In this document: positions 14,581 through 22,293 of the stretch, piece by piece
Numbering within the stretch: the first letter of the stretch is position 1
Layout: every line of letters begins with the position of its first letter
NCBI GenBank assembly: GCA_964354375.1
Contig: CAYGZQ010000031.1
Coordinates: forward strand, 12,193-37,180
Direction of reading: 5' to 3'
Length of the DNA: 24,988 bases
Source: CAYGZQ01 sp964354375 [NCBI: uncultured Planctomycetota bacterium]
GTDB lineage: Bacteria > JAJVIF01 > JAPKYR01
Position numbers and translations under genes: made by a program
The notes under the pieces: model-generated
Seen by the model: only the letters and a program-made list of their open reading frames with translations
Databases searched by the model: none
What the model was told of the DNA's origin: nothing

Positions 14581-16038
14581 ATGTCCATGAGACCTTATTC
14601 ACTGAAAAGCCTGGCTATCATGGTGACAGCGTGCACACTGTCGATGCTCGCGTCGGGAATCGACTCCCGATCGCATGCCGCCCCCGTATCCTCAGACAGC
14701 TGGTTCCTCGAATGGCCGGGAGGTATGAATGGATTTGGTGCCGGGTTAGCTCTTGACGGGATGGGCAATGTGTACGCGACGGGCTACTGCGACCAGTATG
14801 AGACCGACTTCGATCCGGGCCCCGGGATCGACATGCTTCCGGGTGGAGTCTATCTCAGCAAGTTCACTGATTCTGGATCGTGTGCCTGGACCCGCACGTG
14901 GCCGGGGATCGGGACCGATGTCGCCGTCGACGACGGGAGTGTCTATGTATGCGGCACATATGAAGGTGAAGTCGATTTCGATACTGGAGAAGGAGTGGAG
15001 ATGCGCACAGGAGGAGAGGGCGGCGACGGTTACATGTTCCTGTCCAGGTTTTCGCCGGATGGGAAATTCATCTGGGTTCGGACCTGGGGGAATCTATTCC
15101 CGGAGACCGCTGCGCGAATTGTGACGGACGGCTCAGGCAACGTATATGTCTCCGGGATTTTTGTGGAGACAACGGATTTCGACCCGGGAGAATCTGTCGA
15201 GGAGAGGGAGTGCACGGGAGGGTACGATGTCTATCTAAGCAAGTTCGACTCCAACGGGGAGTTTCAATGGGTCAGGACCCTGGGCGGCACGGATTTCGAC
15301 ACATTCGGCGGCATTGACAGCGATTCTTCGGGCAATGTCTTTGTCTCAGGCGTTGTCTGGGGAAGCGCCGAGCTGGATGCGGGCAAACAGGAGACCAGTG
15401 CGATCTATGAGGGCGATTCGCCTGCCATGTTCCTCTGCAGGCTGAGTCCTCAGGGAGACCTGGACTGGGTCAGAATATGGCCGGGCGCATGGAGCTTGAG
15501 AGTATCCGGCCTGTCGGTCGGCGATTCGGATGCCATTAACATTGCGGGTGCATTGGCGGGTACTTTCGACTTCGACCCGTCAGAGTCCGAGGCCCCGGTG
15601 TCGACTATCGAGGCAATGTCGGAAGCATTTCTCCTGCGCCTCGACACCGACGGCAGTTTGGACTGGGTGAGGTCTTTCGCTGCAAGTGAGTTCCTCTTCA
15701 TCACTTCGGTGGATTGCGACGACCGTGGAAATGTCTTTGTTGCGGGCGACTTCAAGGGATTCACCGATCTCGACCCCGGCGAGGGCTCGTCAGAGATCTG
15801 GACCGAGGGCCAGGGCCCGCTTGCGTTTCTTGTCTGCCTTGATCGATCCGGCAGCTTCGTCGGACGGAATATCTGGGGAGACGGTGAGTGGAATAACGCA
15901 TTCGGAATGGCGGTTGCATCAGATGGATCGGCGTATGTGACCGGGTCCATTCATTATGCCGTCGACGAAGGCGATTCCCCGAAAGAGCCCGACACGATTT
16001 TTCTGAACAAGATCTCACTCGCCGGATTGGGGCGCTGA
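14581..16038 (+). CDS. Secreted seven-repeat beta-propeller protein (SBBP-type, 485 aa)
   Basis: A signal peptide of about 34 residues (ending SRSHA) is followed by seven degenerate repeats of about 60 residues. Each has a D-x-x-GNVYVSG strand, a (D)FDPG-like segment, a YLSKF or FLSRF strand and D-x-DWVRTWGG. Seven units fit one closed seven-bladed propeller of the SBBP/beta-propeller-repeat type. The recurrent FDPG loops may bind calcium (inference). The best start is ATG 14581; a TTG at 14578 and an ATG at 14587 are alternatives, and the ribosome-binding site is poor (GGGG). The gene is followed after 56 bp by the anchored surface protein on the same strand without a terminator, so the two are probably co-expressed. 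The function is likely structural or ligand binding at the cell surface. Confidence 0.8.
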   Translation: MSMRPYSLKSLAIMVTACTLSMLASGIDSRSHAAPVSSDSWFLEWPGGMNGFGAGLALDGMGNVYATGYCDQYETDFDPGPGIDMLPGGVYLSKFTDSGSCAWTRTWPGIGTDVAVDDGSVYVCGTYEGEVDFDTGEGVEMRTGGEGGDGYMFLSRFSPDGKFIWVRTWGNLFPETAARIVTDGSGNVYVSGIFVETTDFDPGESVEERECTGGYDVYLSKFDSNGEFQWVRTLGGTDFDTFGGIDSDSSGNVFVSGVVWGSAELDAGKQETSAIYEGDSPAMFLCRLSPQGDLDWVRIWPGAWSLRVSGLSVGDSDAINIAGALAGTFDFDPSESEAPVSTIEAMSEAFLLRLDTDGSLDWVRSFAASEFLFITSVDCDDRGNVFVAGDFKGFTDLDPGEGSSEIWTEGQGPLAFLVCLDRSGSFVGRNIWGDGEWNNAFGMAVASDGSAYVTGSIHYAVDEGDSPKEPDTIFLNKISLAGLGR

Positions 16039-16094
16039 CATCCGATGCCCCATTTGCTTTTGCCGTGAATAATCCTGATGGAGGGGGCTCCGCT

Positions 16095-18509
16095 ATGCCC
16101 AGAAATGTCAAGCTGATCTACTTCGCGGCTCTGGCGCTGTTCGTGCTGATTATCATCCTCAATGTGTTCGTCGCCAAGTCGCCCCAGGGGGAGCGTCGAC
16201 GCCCCCCGAAGCCCGGCGAAATCGTGCTCGGAGAGGCGACGAAGGTCTTCGATGATTCTGAATCGTCGAACCTCCGGGAAATTTCGTCCGACGGAACACG
16301 TTACACTTTCTCGTCCAGCTCAAAGGTGGCTAAACATGTCAAGCCGGGCGACATCATCGTCGGTGTGAAGGACGAGGGTTTTCTCCGGAAGGTTGATTCG
16401 GTCGATTCGTCCCGCTCAGGGGAAATCACCTTCGTCACTTCCCACGCCACGCTGGAACAGGCGATAGAGAACGGCACACTGAAAATCGAGTGCGATCTCT
16501 CTCCGCGCGATCTCAGGGAAGCAAAGGTGATAGGCTTGGGACACAACGAGGTCAGGGAAGCGCTGTGGCGGCCCCCGTCATCGCCTGGTGATCCCGGCTC
16601 ACGCGCGCTCGTTGTACCTGCATTGTGTCCGTTGAATGGCCGACAGAACGGGATTGTATATGCCGCTGCCGACCCATTCGAAAACCCCGAGTATGTGGAG
16701 ACAGACGAGGATGAGAGCCCTGAAGCGGAAGAGGAGGGAGATAGCGAGAAAAACGGTGACGGAGAGCTCTTTCGTCTGGATTTCGACAATGAAGTGATCT
16801 ACGACTACGACGGGGACTTTGAATCCACCTACGATCAGGCCACGCTGAGCGGCTCGGTGATTTTCGATCCGTCGTTTCTGTTCGAGGTCGAGATCGGGTG
16901 GTTTGAGCTTAAGCGCGTGACGTTCGAAGTGACCACTGCGCTCAATAGCGATCTCATGGTGCATGTAGGGAGCGAACTCGAGCTTGCCAACGATCACTAT
17001 GAGCTGGCCAGATACAGTTTTCAGCCTTTCATAATCACCGTCCCGGCCGTACCTGTTCCCCTTCCCGTCGTGGTCACGCCTACGCTGACTCTGAACGCAG
17101 GGATCACGGCAAACAGCGATGCGCAAATGGAAGTCAGGGTGGATATGCCGTACGACTACACCGCCGAACTCGAATACAAGGACGGCGATCTCCACCCCAT
17201 TCAGCGTCAGAACTTCGACCTCAACAACTATCCCCCGCTGTGCTCGGCGAACGGGGAAGCCAGGGGATACATTGGACCGCAACTCACCTTTCTCGTTTAC
17301 GGGATCTCCGGCCCGTTTGCCGAGGCGGACGCATATATCGAGCTTCTGGTCGATCTCCTGAACAGCCCGAACTGGGAGCTCTACGCGGGACTGGAGGTCA
17401 ACGTCGGCACCAAACTGGATGTGCCGTACACCCTTATTTCGATCGATAAGACCTGGCCCGAGCCCGTGGTGGATTTCAGGAAGCTGCTTGCGTCAGGCGA
17501 CATCCTGGGCGGCGCCGAGACCTCCGGCAATGTCACCGGACTGGTGCGGGATGGCGAGACGGATGAACCCATCCACAGCGCCACCGTTGAAGCGACGGTG
17601 GAGGGCTTCGAAGTGAGGGATTTCACCGACCGCGAGGGCGTCTACGACCTGGTAAACGTCCCATCCGGACCCACCAGGCTGGATTTCTCGGCGATAGGCT
17701 ACGTACCGACCCACGGCTATTTCGAGATCGCCGAGGAGGGCGTCACAACCGCGGACGTCGTTCTTTTTGCCCCGGAATCGGAGGAGTCCGGCAGCATCAG
17801 CGGCGCCGTGAGAAACGCGACCACAGGTTACGGGATGGAGGCAGCCACGCTTGAGCTGCGTGAAGGCGTGAACAATACGGACGGCGATATCCTGGAAACT
17901 GTCGAGTCGGGCATGGGTGGATCATACATGTTCGATGGCATCGAGCCGGGGACCTACACGATTCAAGGCTCGATAGAGAGCTTCGATCCCGGATCGGTCA
18001 ATGTCGTGTGCGTGGGAGGAAGGAGCAAGGAGTTCGACCTGGTGCTCTCTCCCAGCATGGTTTCCGGACAGGGCCAGATTCGTATCGTGCTCACCTGGGG
18101 AGAGAACCCGCAGGACCTCGACAGCCACCTTCTGGTGCCCGCCACACAAGGCTCCTACGGCGATCACATTTTCTTCATGAATGCCGGGAACCTGCTGGGG
18201 CCTCCGTATGTCGGCCTGGACGTCGACGACACTACGAGCTATGGTCCGGAGACGATCACCATCGCCCAGACTTCGCCGGCCGTCTACAAGTACTTCGTCC
18301 ACCATTATGCGGGATCCGGCTCGCTGACATCGACCTCCGACGCGGTGGTTAAGGTGTACGACGACACGGGATTGCTCTACACATTCAATGTCCCGGTGAG
18401 CGGGGAAGGCATTTTCTGGGACGTTTTCGATTACGACGGCTCGACGGGTGCCATCACCCCGATCAACGTCGTGTCCGACATAGAGCCGGGACTCCCCGGG
18501 GGACAGTGA
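16095..18509 (+). CDS. Membrane-anchored multidomain surface protein with carboxypeptidase-regulatory-like repeats (804 aa)
   Basis: The ATG at 16095 has a good GGAGGGGG upstream; an earlier in-frame GTG at 16065 lacks one. A transmembrane anchor spans about residues 8-26. Residues 40-135 resemble an N-terminal domain seen in large secreted proteins of several phyla (KPGDIIVG ... GFLRKVDSV ... TSHATLEQAIENGTL). An acidic linker (about 200-223) leads into a beta-rich region (250-470). Two carboxypeptidase-regulatory-like beta-sandwich domains follow (about 478-565, GNVTGLVRDGETDEPIHSA; and 566-655), and then a C-terminal domain with LTWGENPQDLDSHL, like YfaP/DUF2135 proteins. It has no enzyme motif. 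The anchored form and adhesive domains suggest an envelope structural protein or adhesin, probably working with the propeller protein upstream. Confidence 0.78.
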   Translation: MPRNVKLIYFAALALFVLIIILNVFVAKSPQGERRRPPKPGEIVLGEATKVFDDSESSNLREISSDGTRYTFSSSSKVAKHVKPGDIIVGVKDEGFLRKVDSVDSSRSGEITFVTSHATLEQAIENGTLKIECDLSPRDLREAKVIGLGHNEVREALWRPPSSPGDPGSRALVVPALCPLNGRQNGIVYAAADPFENPEYVETDEDESPEAEEEGDSEKNGDGELFRLDFDNEVIYDYDGDFESTYDQATLSGSVIFDPSFLFEVEIGWFELKRVTFEVTTALNSDLMVHVGSELELANDHYELARYSFQPFIITVPAVPVPLPVVVTPTLTLNAGITANSDAQMEVRVDMPYDYTAELEYKDGDLHPIQRQNFDLNNYPPLCSANGEARGYIGPQLTFLVYGISGPFAEADAYIELLVDLLNSPNWELYAGLEVNVGTKLDVPYTLISIDKTWPEPVVDFRKLLASGDILGGAETSGNVTGLVRDGETDEPIHSATVEATVEGFEVRDFTDREGVYDLVNVPSGPTRLDFSAIGYVPTHGYFEIAEEGVTTADVVLFAPESEESGSISGAVRNATTGYGMEAATLELREGVNNTDGDILETVESGMGGSYMFDGIEPGTYTIQGSIESFDPGSVNVVCVGGRSKEFDLVLSPSMVSGQGQIRIVLTWGENPQDLDSHLLVPATQGSYGDHIFFMNAGNLLGPPYVGLDVDDTTSYGPETITIAQTSPAVYKYFVHHYAGSGSLTSTSDAVVKVYDDTGLLYTFNVPVSGEGIFWDVFDYDGSTGAITPINVVSDIEPGLPGGQ

Positions 18510-18539
18510 TGGCGGTGTATCCGAGAACTGATTTTCCAA

Positions 18540-18595
18540 GCCGGGTGCGCCGGCTTTCCAGCCGGCATCTGCTCACTGGATGCGCCCGGGATCGA
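18540..18595. repeat. Short GC-rich inverted repeat
   Basis: GCCGGCT (near 18550) and AGCCGGC (near 18560) form a hairpin, with a second outer pair of GC-rich arms (CCGGGTGCG and TGCGCCCGGG). It lies between the 18509 stop and the promoter of the kinase-like gene. It may be a dispersed repeat or a weak terminator; there is no T-run. Confidence 0.4.
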
Positions 18596-18602
18596 TTGAC
18601 GG

Positions 18603-18631
18603 TTGAAAGCCGTGCGACCCGGTTATATCAT
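18603..18631 (+). promoter_or_regulatory. Promoter of the kinase-like gene
   Basis: TTGAAA (18603-18608) and TATCAT (18626-18631) are each 5 of 6 matches to the sigma-70 consensus and are 17 bp apart. Initiation near 18638 gives a leader of about 26 nt containing AAGGAGGA. Confidence 0.5.
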
Positions 18632-18663
18632 GGTGGGGCCGAGGACTAAGGAGGATATCGCAG

Positions 18664-19815
18664 ATGCCCGAGGCGACACAGGTAGTAACAGGTGTCCATG
18701 GGATGTGGATACTGAAGGCGCCGCTTGACGCCACAGGGAACAAGGGCGTCTGGTCCGCGTATGATTTCAATCTCTACCTCCGGAAATCGGGTCTGAACGC
18801 GGAGACAATCGTCATGAACCCCATGACCAGGCAGCGTTTCCTCCAGGAATGCGACCACATTTTCCGCAAGCCCGGATTCGCGGTGAAGTTCCTCAGGAAC
18901 CCTACTCCTGCTGCGCTGGACAGGTTCGCGCACGAGGTCGAGGCGCTGATAAAACTGCAGGACCCTCATATCGTGAAGATTTTCGATTACAGCCTTGTGA
19001 TCCCGGAGATCGAGGAAGGGGACGAGGACGAAGAGAAGGCGAAGGATAAGTACCCGCCCTTCTACGTCATGGAAAAGCTCAACGGGGTGAGCCTGAAGGA
19101 AAAGGTCGAGAAGCGGAAGGCGTACGCCGGGGAAGTCCACGAGAGTCTGTCGCTCATGGTGGAGATTGCGAGTGCGCTCGCTGCAGCCCACAAGGCGGGA
19201 ATAGTCCATCGCAATCTGAACCCGGGCAATATACTTGTACTGGAGGACGGATCGCCTGTCATAATCGACTTCGGAGTCTGCCATATCATAGACGGTCAAC
19301 GACACAGCCTCGCAGGCCGGGAGTCGGGACCGCTTCATTTCGTCGCCCCCGAGCTTGCGGTGGGACCCGTCAACGAAGAGGATGTGTGTCCGGCGAACGA
19401 CATCTACGCTTTCGGCAAGCTGCTCTACTACATGTTATCCGGCGGAAAAGAGCTTCCGCGCGAGGTCCATCACGACGAGGAGCATGACCTTCGAAAAAAA
19501 TATCCATCAAAGCAGATGGATTCCGTGTATTACATCCTTGACCGGACAGTGCTCGGAAAAGTCAGGGAACGGGTCCAGACCGTCGAAGAGCTCCTCGAGA
19601 TAATCAAGAAAGAACTCGCGGAAGGCTCTGTGTGCACTTTCTGCGGCGAGGGCACCTACCAGCGCCTGTCTTCGGCCCTCGCGAAAGAGGCCTGGGACAT
19701 CGGACGGTCGCAGACGTTGGGTTCCTATAATCCCAGGCTTTTCGTGTGCGACAAGTGCGGGAACCTTCAGTACTTTTTCGATCCGAACGTCCTGAGGGAC
19801 CCTCTGAACCATTGA
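18664..19815 (+). CDS. Protein-kinase-like protein with degenerate catalytic loop and C-terminal zinc ribbon (383 aa)
   Basis: The fold of a Hanks-type Ser/Thr kinase can be traced: AVK with Lys75, helix C around 86-97, catalytic loop HRNLNPGN (182-189), DFG (202-204), APE (228-230) and DIYAFG with Asp246. In the catalytic loop the proton-acceptor Asp is Asn184 and the usual Lys two residues on is Asn186, so the protein is probably a pseudokinase or a very unusual kinase. No clear glycine-rich loop precedes Lys75. After the kinase domain, Cys324, Cys327, Cys362 and Cys365 form two CxxC pairs that fit a zinc ribbon. There is no membrane segment, so it should be cytoplasmic. A strong ribosome-binding site and a good promoter lie upstream. 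A scaffold or regulatory role is likely (inference). Confidence 0.82.
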   Translation: MPEATQVVTGVHGMWILKAPLDATGNKGVWSAYDFNLYLRKSGLNAETIVMNPMTRQRFLQECDHIFRKPGFAVKFLRNPTPAALDRFAHEVEALIKLQDPHIVKIFDYSLVIPEIEEGDEDEEKAKDKYPPFYVMEKLNGVSLKEKVEKRKAYAGEVHESLSLMVEIASALAAAHKAGIVHRNLNPGNILVLEDGSPVIIDFGVCHIIDGQRHSLAGRESGPLHFVAPELAVGPVNEEDVCPANDIYAFGKLLYYMLSGGKELPREVHHDEEHDLRKKYPSKQMDSVYYILDRTVLGKVRERVQTVEELLEIIKKELAEGSVCTFCGEGTYQRLSSALAKEAWDIGRSQTLGSYNPRLFVCDKCGNLQYFFDPNVLRDPLNH

Positions 19816-19890
19816 GATCGTCGCACCGGTTCCAGTCGCGAACACAAGGAATTAATGAAGAAGCCTGGGATAAGCACAATCCGAATGTGG

Positions 19891-19910
19891 GGCAGGCTTT
19901 CGAGCCTGCC
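19891..19910. repeat. Perfect 8-bp hairpin with TTCG loop
   Basis: GGCAGGCT and AGCCTGCC pair exactly around a TTCG tetraloop, 18 bp before a copy of the dispersed palindrome. The pair looks like a compound intergenic repeat. It follows the kinase-like gene and could stabilise the 3' end of its message; there is no T-run. Confidence 0.7.
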
Positions 19911-19928
19911 ATTCATGCAACATCAGGT

Positions 19929-19952
19929 AGGGGCACGGCATGCCGTGCCCCT
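19929..19952. repeat. Dispersed 24-bp perfect palindrome, copy 2
   Basis: Identical to the elements at 12661-12684 and 23986-24009 and preceded, like copy 3, by GT, so the repeat may be slightly longer than 24 bp. Confidence 0.9.
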
Positions 19953-20031
19953 GCGAATTGGTCTTTTTCAACAGCCCCACAAGTCTGTGCAACCTTCCGC
20001 CCGATGCGCGAGTCTTCTGACTGTCCGGGTG

Positions 20032-20060
20032 TTGCGAATGTCGGACAAATCTGATTTATT
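20032..20060 (+). promoter_or_regulatory. Possible promoter of the NfeD-slipin pair
   Basis: TTGCGA (20032-20037) and TTTATT (20055-20060) are 17 bp apart, each with 4 of 6 consensus bases. The AT-rich stretch just before the gene supports a promoter, but the match is modest. Confidence 0.3.
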
Positions 20061-20087
20061 GTGTATTAATCTGTTCTGGAGGCGCGC

Positions 20088-20429
20088 ATGCCTGTCTTCT
20101 GGATGATATGGATCGTTGGCGGACTGGGGGTGGTCCTTCTTGCCGCCCTCGGAATAGCCGTCTGGATGGCCAGCGAGTATTTCTCGTTGAGAGGCCACTT
20201 CAATCCGAGCGACGATCTCATCGGGCAGATTGGAACCGTAAAGCAAGAGTGTACGCCGCATCAGCGCGGCAAGGTGTACGTGGCCGGCGCGTACTGGGAC
20301 GCCGTGAGCGAGTTCGGCGCCTTGCACGAGGGTGAAGACGCGCAGGTGCTTGATGTGAAGGAGAAGTTTCTGATCGTCAGGAAGGTGGACCTTCTCAGTC
20401 AGGGCGGAGATACGGGCAGGTCCGGCTGA
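20088..20429 (+). CDS. Short NfeD-like membrane protein (113 aa)
   Basis: One transmembrane helix (about residues 5-28) is followed by a soluble OB-fold-like domain (about 45-98) with the NfeD signature LIGQIGTV, RGKVYVAGAYWDAVSE and GEDAQVLDVKEKFLIVRK. It is the short form, without the N-terminal serine-protease domain of long NfeD proteins. NfeD proteins are typically encoded beside SPFH-domain proteins such as slipins or flotillins and are thought to interact with them in membrane microdomains; the slipin gene follows after 86 bp. The start is preceded by CTGGAGG. Confidence 0.85.
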   Translation: MPVFWMIWIVGGLGVVLLAALGIAVWMASEYFSLRGHFNPSDDLIGQIGTVKQECTPHQRGKVYVAGAYWDAVSEFGALHEGEDAQVLDVKEKFLIVRKVDLLSQGGDTGRSG

Positions 20430-20515
20430 GCGTCCGCACTCTCGGAGCCAAACAGAGTCAGTGATTCCTTCGCAATAGAGAACACTCATCCTTTGCCAGG
20501 AGAGGAGAAAACAAA

Positions 20516-21274
20516 ATGCCACAGGGACTTGCCGGATTAGTGATCGGTGTTGTCGTCGTGTTGTTCGTAATCGCGAACTTCCTGAAGGTCGCGTACCAGT
20601 ACGAGCGCATCGTTCTGTACACTTTGGGGAAATATCAGGGCCTGCGTGGACCAGGGGTGGTTGTCGTGGTCCCGGGCTTTCAGACGATCCGGAAGGTGGA
20701 CATCAGGATCATCACTCTCGATGTTCCGGTGCAGGAGGTCATCACGCGCGACAACGTGACGATCCGGGTCAATGCGGTCATTTACTACCAGGTCATGGAT
20801 CCGAACAGAGCCATCAACAATGTCCGCAACTTTAATCTTGCGACCAGCCAGATCGCGCAGACGACGCTGAGAAGCGTGTTGGGCGAGCACCAGCTTGACG
20901 ATCTTCTGGCGAACCGCGAGAAAATCAACCAGACCCTCCAGGGGATCATCGATCGTCAGACCGACCCGTGGGGAATCAAGGTGGCCGTCGTGGAAGTCAA
21001 GGACGTTGAGCTTCCCGAGACCATGAAGCGCGCGATGGCCAAGCAGGCGGAAGCCGAGCGCGAGCGGAGAGCCAAGATCATCGCCGCCGAGGGCGAGTTC
21101 CAGGCGTCACACCGTCTCGCGGAGGCCGCGGAGGTCATGAGCAAGAACAAGCTGACCCTGCAGCTGAGGTATCTCCAGACGCTTGTCGAGATAGCCGCCG
21201 AGAAAAACTCGACGACAATCTTCCCGCTGCCCATCGATCTTCTGACACCGTTCCTTAACGCGTCCGGCAAATGA
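20516..21274 (+). CDS. Slipin (stomatin/SPFH-domain) membrane protein (252 aa)
   Basis: An N-terminal membrane segment (about residues 5-24) is followed by an SPFH domain beginning YQYERIVLYTLGKYQGLRGPG and containing DVPVQEVITRDNVTIRVNAVIYY, typical of prokaryotic slipins. A charged helical region (MKRAMAKQAEAERERRAKIIAAEGE) precedes the C-terminal assembly segment. The length is normal for the family. Slipins oligomerise in the inner membrane and organise membrane domains or membrane proteases. The start has AGGAGA upstream. The NfeD-like gene just before it is the usual partner, so the two form an operon. Confidence 0.92.
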   Translation: MPQGLAGLVIGVVVVLFVIANFLKVAYQYERIVLYTLGKYQGLRGPGVVVVVPGFQTIRKVDIRIITLDVPVQEVITRDNVTIRVNAVIYYQVMDPNRAINNVRNFNLATSQIAQTTLRSVLGEHQLDDLLANREKINQTLQGIIDRQTDPWGIKVAVVEVKDVELPETMKRAMAKQAEAERERRAKIIAAEGEFQASHRLAEAAEVMSKNKLTLQLRYLQTLVEIAAEKNSTTIFPLPIDLLTPFLNASGK

Positions 21275-21580
21275 GTCGGGGACGAACCGCGAAAAACGCG
21301 GGAAATCACACTTTTTGGCATGCCATAGATAACATATGTCTGCTTACATAAAATATATAGGCCCTTACTGAATGTATGCGATTACTTACTACTTTACACC
21401 AATACGGTAGACATGAACACGCGGGGCCAGCCCGGTAATGATGAGGCATCGGCATTAATCGTATTTGAGAAGGCCATAAGGATATTAACCAATTAAGAAA
21501 CAAATTGATATCCTCAAAGCCGGAATGAATCCGAATTCAGATTTTGAAACCGACAGTGCAATTTGGCTGTAATTTCAAAA
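21275..21580. other. AT-rich intergenic stretch with small dyads, no gene seen
   Basis: Together with the operator region this is a 382-bp gap between slipin and arsR, clearly poorer in GC than its flanks. A 5-bp hairpin (CCGCG 21287-21291 with CGCGG 21297-21301, A-loop) follows the slipin stop and is trailed 10 bp later by TTTTT, a weak terminator candidate. An imperfect dyad joins GGATAT (21480-21485) and AATT (21491-21494) with AATT (21503-21506) and ATATCC (21508-21513). No convincing reading frame or known RNA was seen. Confidence 0.4.
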
Positions 21581-21615
21581 AATAGGTTGTATTTGCGGTA
21601 CCTATTCGCTATATT
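21581..21615 (+). promoter_or_regulatory. arsR promoter with overlapping dyad operator
   Basis: TTGTAT (21587-21592) and TATATT (21610-21615) are spaced 17 bp. A perfect 7-bp dyad, AATAGGT (21581-21587) and ACCTATT (21600-21606), surrounds the -35 and the spacer. A protein bound there would block RNA polymerase, as expected for autorepression by the ArsR-family product. Confidence 0.6.
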
Positions 21616-21656
21616 GCCGTTGCGGATAAATCAATCCAGAGCTAATCGGAGGCACT

Positions 21657-22025
21657 ATGGAAGTCATCTACTCAACAGTAAAGGACATCGAACGGCTCTA
21701 CAAGGGCCTGGCGGACGAAAGCAGACTCAAGATCCTGTTCCTGCTGAACGATCTGGGTGAAGCTTGTGTTCGCGACATTCAGCAGGTCCTCAGGGTGCCG
21801 CAGCCCACTGTCAGCCGGCACCTCGGTCTCCTCAAGAGAATGGGCCTGGTGGACAACCACCGCAGAGGTAAGTGGAATTACTACTACCTCATGAAGAAGC
21901 AGCCGGATATCGTCAAAAATCTGCTTCAGTGCCTGACCAACCTTGACAGTTGCAGGAAAATCTTCAGGGCCGAGATGGCGACCCAGATGGACAAGCTCCT
22001 GCCGAGACCCAAGATGCGCCGTTAG
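21657..22025 (+). CDS. ArsR-family winged-helix transcriptional regulator (122 aa)
   Basis: The winged helix-turn-helix is clear: YKGLADESRLKILFLLN, then RDIQQVLRVPQPTVSRHLGLLKRMGLVDNHRRGKWNYYYL. The position of the alpha-3 metal motif (ELCVCD in arsenic or cadmium sensors) reads EACVRD here, keeping Cys37 but losing the second cysteine. Cys92 and Cys99 near the C-terminus could complete a site. The inducer is therefore uncertain; arsenite, another thiophilic metal, redox stress or no metal are all possible. A GGAGG sequence supports the start. The gene has its own promoter and operator and its own terminator, so it is monocistronic, with the SLH porin gene next downstream as a possible target (inference). 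Confidence 0.9.
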   Translation: MEVIYSTVKDIERLYKGLADESRLKILFLLNDLGEACVRDIQQVLRVPQPTVSRHLGLLKRMGLVDNHRRGKWNYYYLMKKQPDIVKNLLQCLTNLDSCRKIFRAEMATQMDKLLPRPKMRR

Positions 22026-22058
22026 CGCGCAGACTGCGGTTTTCTAAATGTCCTTCGT

Positions 22059-22084
22059 GCCCCGACTTCGTGTCGGGGCTTTTT
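22059..22084 (+). terminator. Intrinsic terminator of arsR
   Basis: GCCCCGAC (22059-22066) and GTCGGGGC (22072-22079) pair perfectly over 8 bp with a TTCGT loop, followed by five T (22080-22084). Confidence 0.88.
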
Positions 22085-22137
22085 GTATCCGGTCAACCCG
22101 GAATCTGTTGCCCCACTCGCCACGCTTCCCGGGTTTC

Positions 22138-22166
22138 TTGACTAATAAGTCTATTCTTGTTAGCAT
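22138..22166 (+). promoter_or_regulatory. Promoter of the SLH porin gene
   Basis: TTGACT (22138-22143; 5 of 6) and TAGCAT (22161-22166; 4 of 6) are 17 bp apart. A near-perfect dyad, CTAATAA and TTGTTAG (22142-22163), lies over the spacer and could be an operator. The leader to the ATG at 22294 would be about 120 nt and GC-rich, with room for structure. Confidence 0.5.
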
Positions 22167-22293
22167 CCGGCAGTTCCGGCACAAGACCGCTGCCGCGGTA
22201 TCCGGCCCAAGGGTACCGGTCGACATCGCCCTTGACCGGAAATCCGGAAATTCAAGCCGTTCAATAACTCATGTCGATTCGGGAGGAGAACCG

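Noticed and set aside
19855-20106. 83-aa open frame on + before the NfeD-like gene
   Set aside because: It reads through a hairpin repeat and the dispersed palindrome and overlaps the start of the NfeD-like gene; it has no ribosome-binding site.
22048-22293. 82-residue N-terminal extension of the SLH porin
   Set aside because: It runs through the arsR terminator and the porin promoter; the signal peptide and GGGAGGAG support the start at 22294.
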